Part shown: in pieces, positions 1 to 5,059 of the stretch
Position numbering within the stretch: position 1 is the stretch's first letter
Layout of the letters: the number at the start of each line of letters is the position of its first letter
Position numbers and translations under genes: made by a program
Notes under the pieces: model-generated
What the model was told of the DNA's origin: nothing
The model's database searches: none
The model's input: the letters and a program-made list of their open reading frames with translations, nothing else
Assembly: GCA_030605745.1 (NCBI GenBank)
Contig: JAUWHT010000393.1
Coordinates: 1-5,145, forward strand
Direction: 5' to 3'
Source: Pirellulales bacterium
GTDB lineage: Bacteria; Planctomycetota; Planctomycetia; Pirellulales; Thermoguttaceae
DNA length: 5,145 bases

Positions 1-129
1 ATCGGGGCGCTCGCCACCGGCAACCGGTTCGTCGGGATCGAGCTTGAACCCGAGAGTTTCGAGACCGCACGAAGACGGATCGAGACCGTTTCGCAAACCA
101 TCTCCAACAACCGCAACACGAGACAACCA
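1..129 (+). CDS. C-terminal end of a DNA methyltransferase (5' partial, open into the nuclease)
   Basis: Frame 1 from the first base reads IGALATGNRFVGIELEPESF followed by ETARRRIE. This is the usual C-terminal ending of beta-type N4-cytosine/N6-adenine methyltransferases, where a FxGSGTTG SAM-binding motif is followed by a hydrophobic strand ending in an acidic residue (GIELEP) and a final helix. The FxGxG motif itself would lie just upstream of the window. Known family members stop shortly after the ARRRIE helix. Here there is no stop: a polar linker (about residues 32-43) continues into the methionine at 130 and on through the whole nuclease. No ATG, GTG or TTG codon occurs in this frame before 130. 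The fragment could be the end of a separate enzyme whose stop was lost, or the N-terminal part of a methyltransferase-nuclease fusion. The family call is fairly secure; target base and specificity cannot be told. Confidence 0.72.
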
Positions 130-1128
130 ATGCGTAAACCCCAACACCTCAGTTATTCGTCCCTCTCCCTTTGGTATAAGGATCGCGATGAATTTTTCAT
201 CCGCTACCTTTCCGACACCAAAGCCCCGCGTCTGCAACAAGAGAACTACATGTCGATCGGCTCGGCCTTCGACGCCTACGCGAAGTCGGCCCTACACGAA
301 GCCGTCTTCGGCAAGGGAGCGGATTCGCAGTTCGAGTTCGACGCCATCTTCACCGATCAGGTCGAAGAGCACAACCGCGATTGGGCACGCGAGCACGGCA
401 AGTACGTCTTCGACTGCTATGTCCACACTGGGACCTACGCCGAGCTTCTTGCCATGCTCCTGAACTCGCGCGAGGAACCCCGCTTCGAGTTCACTGTCAA
501 AGGCACCATCGGGGATCGCGTACCTTTCCTTGGCAAGCCCGACTGCCGGTTCGTCCACGAGTGCGGCGTCCACGTCATCCTCGACTGGAAGGTGAAGAGC
601 TACTGCTCGAAGTACGGGGCCAGCCCCAGCAAGAACTACACGATCTGCCGCGATGGCTATGACGCAGCGAAGCAATCCCGCAGCCACGGCAAGGCCCATA
701 AGAACTTCGAGCCCTACGACCATCACGGTATGACAATCCACGCCGGCTCGATGAAATACTCCAACCCCGAGTACGCCAACCAGCTTTCCATCTACGGCTG
801 GCTGCTCGGCGAGGCCCCCGGCGATGAGAACGTCGTGGTGTGCGTCGACGAGATCGTCTCGAAGTACATGGGTGAAGGCGCCAGACCGCTCCTGCGAGTC
901 GCTCAACACCGCGCTCGGGTGCAACGCGACTACCAACTCCACCTGCTCGATCGGGCAACCGCCTGTTGGGATGCCATCACCAGCGGCCACATCTTTACCG
1001 ACCTCTCGCGCGAAGACAGCGACGCCCGATGCGAGGTGCTTTCCGAGGTGTCGGTCGGCCTGCACAGCAACGGCTCCTCGAAAGAGGACTGGTTCGCCGA
1101 AGTCGTCCGCCCGCAATTCGGGAGGTAA
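130..1128 (+). CDS. PD-(D/E)XK nuclease, RecB/Cas4-like family
   Basis: The 332-residue protein carries the core of a RecB-type PD-(D/E)XK nuclease. It opens with an LSYSSLSLWY helix (residues 7-16), the usual 'S-x-S-x-L-x-x-F/Y' entry of the family. Next come SIGSAFDAYAKSAL (42-55), a first catalytic aspartate in GKPDCR (D138), the catalytic pair in ILDWKVK (D152, K154), and the RecB-type Q-x-x-x-Y motif in QLSIYGW (Q218, Y222). The family cuts DNA with divalent metal, as exonuclease or endonuclease; mobile-element members act in replication, recombination or restriction. The exact role here is unknown. ATG 130 is the first methionine, but no Shine-Dalgarno sequence precedes it and the frame is open to the window edge, so the real protein may begin upstream as a methyltransferase fusion. 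The stop is three bases before the next gene, implying one transcript. Cysteines at 157 and 173 lie after DWK, but no four-cysteine Fe-S cluster pattern is evident. Confidence 0.8.
   Translation: MRKPQHLSYSSLSLWYKDRDEFFIRYLSDTKAPRLQQENYMSIGSAFDAYAKSALHEAVFGKGADSQFEFDAIFTDQVEEHNRDWAREHGKYVFDCYVHTGTYAELLAMLLNSREEPRFEFTVKGTIGDRVPFLGKPDCRFVHECGVHVILDWKVKSYCSKYGASPSKNYTICRDGYDAAKQSRSHGKAHKNFEPYDHHGMTIHAGSMKYSNPEYANQLSIYGWLLGEAPGDENVVVCVDEIVSKYMGEGARPLLRVAQHRARVQRDYQLHLLDRATACWDAITSGHIFTDLSREDSDARCEVLSEVSVGLHSNGSSKEDWFAEVVRPQFGR
1121..1125 (+). promoter_or_regulatory. Strong Shine-Dalgarno for the methyltransferase-like gene
   Basis: A perfect GGAGG lies inside the last codons of the nuclease gene, six bases before ATG 1132 and twelve before a second in-frame ATG at 1138. 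The spacing favours 1132, although 1138 is also possible. The position suggests the gene is translated from the same mRNA as the nuclease. Confidence 0.75.
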
Positions 1129-1131
1129 GCC

Positions 1132-1773
1132 ATGCCGATGCATCAAGCAACCCTCGACCACAAGCTGATCCACGGTGATTGCCTCGAAGTGCTCCGCACG
1201 CTTGACGAGGTGCCCTGCATCTTCAGTGACCCTCCGGACAATATCGGCCTCGGCTACAACGAATTCCACGACAAGCGACCGGACGACGCCTACGTGGGGT
1301 GGCTCGACGACTGCCTGCACGTGTTCGTCCAGAAGGCCGGCATCGTTTGGGTCTCGTACAACGCAAAGTGGAGCTTTGCGATGGGTATCCTCGTCAGCAG
1401 CCTGCTCCGAGAGCACAAGTGGCTGGAGGCCAAGCCGTGCATTCAGACCTTCACATTTGGCCGCCACAACCACAAGGACCTGGGCAACAACCACCGGCCG
1501 CTGTTACGACTCAAGCGCGACTACGCTGCTGGTGCCCTATTGCGGATGCTTGAGCGTCGCCAGGTGGAACGCTGCCAAGCCCTCGTCCGCGAACTGGAGC
1601 GTATCGAGCGGGAAGTCACGGCCCAGTTCAACGGCCAGCAAGTGAACACCGCCACTCAGGTCAACGGCTCCGGCCCAAACGACTCGAAGCTCACGGCGGG
1701 CGGCTACGCCCCGATCCCCGTGCTGATTATCGATCTCAACACCTTCGACGCCGCGCTGGGCTGGCTCCACTGA
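1132..1773 (+). CDS. Methyltransferase-like protein: motif-IV half only, with replaced C-terminus
   Basis: Residues 11-128 match the N-terminal half of a beta-type DNA amino-methyltransferase. LIHGDCLEVLRTL (12-24) is the usual opening. CIFSDPPDNIGLGY (29-42) carries catalytic motif IV as DPPD (33-36), a variant of D/S-PP-Y. It is followed by VWVSYNAKW (72-80) and GRHNHKDLGNNHRPLLRL (110-127). In full-length relatives a target-recognition segment and a C-terminal FxGxG SAM-binding motif follow. Neither is present here in any frame down to the stop. Residues 129-213 are instead a charged, heptad-like helix (about 135-165, ML-ERR..ER...LVRELERIEREV) and a polar end with no recognised family. 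As it stands the protein lacks the SAM site and is unlikely to methylate alone. It may be a deletion/recombination remnant, or may need a partner supplying motif I. An internal ATG at 1546 could start the tail separately but lacks a good ribosome site. Confidence 0.68.
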   Translation: MPMHQATLDHKLIHGDCLEVLRTLDEVPCIFSDPPDNIGLGYNEFHDKRPDDAYVGWLDDCLHVFVQKAGIVWVSYNAKWSFAMGILVSSLLREHKWLEAKPCIQTFTFGRHNHKDLGNNHRPLLRLKRDYAAGALLRMLERRQVERCQALVRELERIEREVTAQFNGQQVNTATQVNGSGPNDSKLTAGGYAPIPVLIIDLNTFDAALGWLH

Positions 1774-1799
1774 TCCTCACTGACCCTTTCCGGTAGGCA

Positions 1800-1839
1800 G
1801 CCGATGGGCCGGGCTCCTCACCTGGCCCGGTCCATCGGC
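1800..1839 (+). terminator. Strong intergenic hairpin, terminator-like or mRNA-processing structure
   Basis: Arms 1800-1813 and 1826-1839 pair over 14 bp with a single G-T wobble (1808/1831). The 12-base loop can close further by C1814-G1825 and a T-G wobble. It starts 27 bases after the stop at 1773 and ends four bases before the GGAG of the next gene. There is no T-tract after it, so it is not a classical intrinsic terminator. It could slow or end transcription, protect or cleave mRNA, or modulate access to the following ribosome site. The pairing is seen directly; the function is inference. Confidence 0.6.
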
Positions 1840-1855
1840 AGATGGAGTAAGCCCA

Positions 1856-2305
1856 ATGGAATTCAAACGCAAACGCATCCGTGGCAAGACCCAGAAGACC
1901 TACAAGCAGTGGCGGTCCGAGTGCGGCCACTACCGGATCTGCCGGCGGAACGAAATCCCCGGCCTCGGCTCGGCCCGCTACTACGCCACGGTGCGTTGTT
2001 GCCGACCCGATGGGGCCGAGTTCTGGGACTTCGCCGCCGACCGTCGCCCCTACCGAACCCTGAAGGCGGCCCAACAAGCCTGCCACCAAAACCAACAGAC
2101 TTGGCAGAAATTCATCGACCTAGCCGACGCCCCGCGCAAAGGCCGCAACGAATTGGCCCGCCAACAGATCACCGGCTTCATCGTCGGCAGCAAGCCCACG
2201 ACCGGCCGTATCCTTGGCAGTTGTCCACCCGTCTGGGCACTGCCCAAACTCGTCCCCTGGCTCCTCCAACTCGTCTCTCCAGACCGAAAGGAAACCCACG
2301 CATGA
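1856..2305 (+). CDS. Small basic protein of unknown function, coupled to the exonuclease
   Basis: I do not recognise this 149-residue protein. It is basic at the N-terminus (MEFKRKRIRGKTQK). It then shows an aromatic, Arg-rich segment, YKQWRSECGHYRICRR (16-31), and later EFWDFAADRRPYRTLKAA (55-72), followed by a helical stretch to about 105. The C-terminus is hydrophobic (PPVWALPKLVPWLLQLV, 124-140). That stretch is too short and Pro-rich to call a membrane segment with confidence. Two features show it is a real gene. GGAG at 1844-1847 is eight bases from ATG 1856, and its TGA overlaps the ATG of the exonuclease as ATGA (2302-2305), the signature of translational coupling. The basic, aromatic composition and its neighbours suggest nucleic-acid binding or a partner of the exonuclease, but that is inference. 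A +1-frame reading of the same region is a shadow. Confidence 0.7.
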   Translation: MEFKRKRIRGKTQKTYKQWRSECGHYRICRRNEIPGLGSARYYATVRCCRPDGAEFWDFAADRRPYRTLKAAQQACHQNQQTWQKFIDLADAPRKGRNELARQQITGFIVGSKPTTGRILGSCPPVWALPKLVPWLLQLVSPDRKETHA

Positions 2306-2910
2306 ATACCAGACCCTATGTCAGCATTGACATTGAAACAACTGGCCTCAATCCTGAAAACTGCCAAGTCCTGGAAATTGGCGCGGTCATCGACGACGGC
2401 ACGACGCCAATCGAGGACTGCCCCACCTTCCACTGCTACGTGGACCACGGGCTCATCCTGGGCGAACCTTTCGCCGTGTCGATGCACCCGACGATCCTCC
2501 GCCGCATCGCCACGCACGAGGAAGGATACACGTATCTGCAACCCTGGGAAGTCGCCGGCCGGTTCCGTGACTTCCTGAAAGAGAACGGACTCGACCCAGA
2601 AAACGAGAAGGTATTCGTCGCGGGCAAGAACTTCGCCAGCTTCGACAGCCGCTTCTTAAGCAAGGTCACCAGTTGGGACAAATACATCAAAGTCCACCAC
2701 CGCATCCTGGACCCCGCCGCGATGTACTGGCGGCCCGAGATCGACGGTGTGGAACTGCCCGACACGAAGACCTGCATGGAACGGGCCGGCATCAGCGGCG
2801 AAGTCGCCCACACTGCCGTCGAAGACGCGCAGGTGGTCGTTCGTCTGATTCGTCACGCGATTGAAGCCCGGCAAGCTCTCAATTGCGACAGCATCGTCCT
2901 CGCCAGTTGA
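2302..2910 (+). CDS. DEDDh 3'-5' exonuclease (DnaQ/RNase T-like)
   Basis: The 202-residue protein has the complete DEDDh set. Exo I is YVSIDIETTGLNP with D10 and E12. Exo II is AGKNFASFDSRFL with D115. Exo III is HTAVEDAQ with H170 and D175. Enzymes of this family remove nucleotides from 3' ends of DNA or RNA using two metal ions; examples are the proofreading subunit of DNA polymerase III, RNase T and oligoribonuclease. The length, about 200 residues, fits a stand-alone exonuclease domain without polymerase. Substrate cannot be told from sequence. The start at 2302 is supported by AAGGA at 2288-2292, nine bases upstream, and by the ATGA overlap with the preceding gene. The same frame is open upstream to 1804, but that stretch is the shadow of the preceding gene. 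The first ~90 bases use more A/T-ending codons than the neighbours. Confidence 0.9.
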   Translation: MNTRPYVSIDIETTGLNPENCQVLEIGAVIDDGTTPIEDCPTFHCYVDHGLILGEPFAVSMHPTILRRIATHEEGYTYLQPWEVAGRFRDFLKENGLDPENEKVFVAGKNFASFDSRFLSKVTSWDKYIKVHHRILDPAAMYWRPEIDGVELPDTKTCMERAGISGEVAHTAVEDAQVVVRLIRHAIEARQALNCDSIVLAS

Positions 2911-2941
2911 GCAGTCCATCGCGCCTCTCCTTCATCATTTC

Positions 2942-2957
2942 TCACCTCCTTGTGGAG
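2942..2957 (+). promoter_or_regulatory. Excisionase-gene ribosome site with adjoining anti-SD-like sequence
   Basis: GGAG (2954-2957) is ten bases from ATG 2968 and fixes that start over the in-frame TTG at 2950, which lies upstream of the GGAG itself. Directly before it, TCACCTCCTT (2942-2951) equals the conserved anti-Shine-Dalgarno tail of bacterial 16S rRNA. CTCC (2946-2949) can pair with GGAG across a TTGT loop, a short 4-bp stem that could hide the ribosome site. The pairing is weak and the regulatory reading is inference. Confidence 0.45.
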
Positions 2958-2967
2958 ATCTTCCGCC

Positions 2968-3183
2968 ATGTCAGAAACCGCAATAGGCCTCCCACCCCCT
3001 GAAGAGGTACGGCTGTTGGACGTGAACGCCGTCGCGCAATTCCTATCTTGCAGTACACGACACGTCTACCGACTGGCCGACTCCGGCCGAATGCCTCGCC
3101 CTCGAAAACTCGGGGCACTGGTCCGCTGGGACCGCCAGGAACTCGAAAAATGGCTTGCCGGTGGCTGTCCTTCGTGCCGCTAA
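2968..3183 (+). CDS. Excisionase/AlpA-like winged HTH DNA-binding protein
   Basis: The 71-residue protein is a typical small MerR-type helix-turn-helix protein of the HTH_17/AlpA/excisionase group. VRLLDVNAVAQFLSCSTRHV (14-33) gives the recognition helices, followed by YRLADSGRMPRPRKLG (34-49) and the closing strand-helix VRWDRQELEKWL (52-63), all canonical. Such proteins bind near attachment sites and bend DNA to direct excision, or switch on the integrase gene. Its place just upstream of the tyrosine recombinase, on the same strand, supports a recombination directionality factor. The ATG at 2968 is chosen for its GGAG; a TTG start at 2950 would add six residues but leave the ribosome site inside the gene. 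A GCPSC ending (66-70) holds two cysteines of unknown meaning. Role as excisionase versus transcriptional regulator cannot be settled from sequence. Confidence 0.85.
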   Translation: MSETAIGLPPPEEVRLLDVNAVAQFLSCSTRHVYRLADSGRMPRPRKLGALVRWDRQELEKWLAGGCPSCR

Positions 3184-3208
3184 TGGGTATATATCATGGG
3201 TGAGTTCA

Positions 3209-3247
3209 ATCCTGCGATGACCGCTGGTTGCTGAAGTCGCGCAGGGT
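3209..3247. repeat. Inverted repeat in the excisionase-integrase gap
   Basis: CCTGCG (3211-3216) and CGCAGG (3240-3245) are perfect inverted arms, extended outward by a T-G wobble and an A-T pair. They are separated by 23 bases and flank a possible -35 element. This could be an operator or a recombinase/HTH binding site. A six-base core is short enough to arise by chance. Confidence 0.3.
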
Positions 3248-3256
3248 AATCATAAT
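3228..3256 (+). promoter_or_regulatory. Possible sigma-70-type promoter for the integrase
   Basis: TTGCTG (3228-3233) and CATAAT (3251-3256, five of six consensus bases) are spaced by exactly 17 bases and lie about 50 bases before the integrase ATG. The gap is visibly more AT-rich than the rest of the window. The -35 match is only three of six, so this is a candidate rather than a firm call. Confidence 0.35.
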
Positions 3257-3304
3257 GTCGACAAGTACGATTGGTTCTTTCCACACTTGAAAGCGAGTTA
3301 GCGC

Positions 3305-5059
3305 ATGGGTACCGTCTACAAAAAAACGTTCACCAAACCGCTGCCGGCCGATGCTGAAGTCTTTCTACGCAAGGGTAAGCGGTTCACCCGGTGGAAGGAT
3401 GCCAGGGGCAAGACCAAGACGGCTTTGTTGACTACCGGGCGGGATGGTTCCGACCGTATCGTGGTTACTGCCGGCACCTACACGGCCAAGTACCGCGACG
3501 GCTCGAGCGTGGTCCGGGAACAGGCGACCGGCTGCCGCGACAAGGAAGCCGCCGGGCGGGTGCTGTCCGACCTGGAACGTCGAGCCGAACTGGTCAAGGC
3601 CAACGTGATGACCGCCGCCGAAGACGCGATAGCCGACCACCAGGAGACGCCCCTTGGAGAACATTTTGACGCCTATCTGACCAAACTTGCAGCCGACGAA
3701 ACTTCGCCCGACCACCGGGCAAACGTCCGCCGATGTTTGAACCGGATTGCCGACGCTTGCGGATTCGCTCGCCTGGCCGATCTGAAACGGGAATCGCTGG
3801 AAAAGTATCTAACCGAGAAAGCCAAAGCGGGGGTGTCGGCTCGCACCCGAAACCTCGACCGGACCTGCATTATTGCATTCTGCAACTGGTGTATCGAAAC
3901 CGACCGGCTTTCGACAAACCCATTCGTCAAGGTGAAAAGGGCGAACGAGGAAGCCGACCGCCGCAAGGTCCGCCGGGCGCTGACCGAGAATGAGCTTGCC
4001 CGATTGCTGTACGTCGCTCGGATTCGCCCTCTGGCTGAATATGGCCGAGAGACGGTTCACAGGACAAAGGTATCGTCCGGGGGGAATCGCCGTAATACCT
4101 GGACGGCCAAGCCGCTGACGTTCGAGACCATCGCGGACGCGGCCCAGCGGGCTCGGGAGCGACTGGCGGGCAACCCGGAATTCCTGGCCGACCGGGAGCG
4201 CCTTGGCCGGCAGCGGGCATTGATCTACAAGACGATGGTCTTGACCGGCCTGCGCAAGAGGGAGCTTACCACACTGGCCGTGGGACACCTGGACCTGGAT
4301 GCCGATCCGGCTTACCTGACATTGAACGCCGCGAACGAGAAGAACCGCGAGGGCAATAGTGTGCCGATTCGCTCCGACCTTGCGGCCGACCTTCGGGAAT
4401 GGCTTCAAGATAAGGCCGACGCCGCCCGTGGGCCGGCCGACTCGCTGCGGTTCGCTCCAGGCGACCCGACGGCGCACGACCGGGCCGGCTTGCCGTCAGA
4501 GATGCTCCTCTTCCGGGTTCCGAGGGACCTGTACCGAATCCTCGACCGTGACCTCGCCGCCGCCGGAATCCCCAAGCGGGATGAACGTGGGCGGACCGTC
4601 GACGTTCACGCCCTGCGGCATAGCTTCGGCACGCTGCTGAGTCGTGCCGGAGTGGCTCCCCGGACGGCCCAAGCTGCCATGCGGCATTCCTCCCTCGACT
4701 TGACCATGAACACCTACACCGACCCGAAGCTCTTGGACGTGGCCGGGGCCATCGAATCGCTTCCCGCGCTTCCCCTGGACGGTGTGGCTGAAAGCGAATC
4801 AGTCGCCGTGAGTGCAACGGGAACCGATGATCATCAGCCTTTGGCGCTTGCACCAATGCTTGCACCAATGCTTGCACCAAATCTCGACCAGCCGTGCAAA
4901 TCGCTGGCAACCGTGATCAAAATGGCTATTGAAACGTCGAAGAACGAAGCCGACCCGACAATCGCCGTAAGTACTTACGCTGTCAACAGAAAGAAGCCGC
5001 TGACAGTAAACATTCGCCGAACCCGTCTGCGGGGGGTGGCGCGGGGAAGAGGAGGTTAG
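3305..5059 (+). CDS. Tyrosine recombinase (phage-type integrase), planctomycete-like
   Basis: The 584-residue protein is an apparently intact site-specific recombinase. The core-binding (SAM-like) domain spans about residues 115-210, and the catalytic domain about 225-480. All six catalytic residues are visible: R317 in TGLRKREL, K346 in NAANEKNREG, H435 and R438 in VHALRHSFGT, H461 in AMRHSS, and the nucleophile Y471 in MNTYTDPK. It would cut and rejoin DNA at attachment sites through a 3'-phosphotyrosine. Two features make it longer than the usual 300-400 residues. One is an insertion (about 238-302) ahead of the Arg-I helix. The other is a ~100-residue tail with LAPM repeats and a basic end. 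Both agree with integrases I recall from Planctomycetes. An in-frame TAG at 3299-3301 makes ATG 3305 the first possible start; no clear Shine-Dalgarno precedes it. The excisionase-like gene upstream is its likely partner. Confidence 0.95.
   Translation: MGTVYKKTFTKPLPADAEVFLRKGKRFTRWKDARGKTKTALLTTGRDGSDRIVVTAGTYTAKYRDGSSVVREQATGCRDKEAAGRVLSDLERRAELVKANVMTAAEDAIADHQETPLGEHFDAYLTKLAADETSPDHRANVRRCLNRIADACGFARLADLKRESLEKYLTEKAKAGVSARTRNLDRTCIIAFCNWCIETDRLSTNPFVKVKRANEEADRRKVRRALTENELARLLYVARIRPLAEYGRETVHRTKVSSGGNRRNTWTAKPLTFETIADAAQRARERLAGNPEFLADRERLGRQRALIYKTMVLTGLRKRELTTLAVGHLDLDADPAYLTLNAANEKNREGNSVPIRSDLAADLREWLQDKADAARGPADSLRFAPGDPTAHDRAGLPSEMLLFRVPRDLYRILDRDLAAAGIPKRDERGRTVDVHALRHSFGTLLSRAGVAPRTAQAAMRHSSLDLTMNTYTDPKLLDVAGAIESLPALPLDGVAESESVAVSATGTDDHQPLALAPMLAPMLAPNLDQPCKSLATVIKMAIETSKNEADPTIAVSTYAVNRKKPLTVNIRRTRLRGVARGRGG
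4846..4881 (+). repeat. Three-copy 12-bp tandem repeat within the integrase tail
   Basis: The unit GCTTGCACCAAT occurs at 4846-4857 and 4858-4869, with a third copy at 4870-4881 differing only in its last base. It encodes LAPM-LAPM-LAPN at residues 515-526. Because the unit is a multiple of three, gain or loss of copies keeps the frame. It lies outside the catalytic domain, in a low-complexity linker. Confidence 0.85.

Noticed and set aside
292..1494. A 400-codon open frame on the minus strand
   Set aside because: It lies antisense to two genes with clear family motifs and crosses their boundary. GC-rich sense codons rarely produce minus-strand stops in this frame, and its translation (Val/Ala-rich) has no recognisable motif.
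1500..1860. Frameshifted remainder of the methyltransferase after residue 128
   Set aside because: Neither of the other two forward frames shows the expected HPTQ or FxGxG-type motifs in this stretch, so a simple frameshift does not explain the missing half.
1804..2301. N-terminal extension of the exonuclease back to ATG 1804
   Set aside because: The frame is open, but the extension is Pro/Arg-rich shadow of the 149-residue gene, ATG 1804 sits inside the hairpin, and the exonuclease has its own AAGGA and a family-typical start at 2302.
2950..2967. TTG start for the excisionase-like gene
   Set aside because: It would place the GGAG ribosome site inside the coding region; ATG 2968 has proper spacing and gives the usual family N-terminus.
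3809..4477. A 222-codon minus-strand open frame inside the integrase
   Set aside because: It is wholly antisense to the catalytic and core-binding domains, with no ribosome site or motif support.
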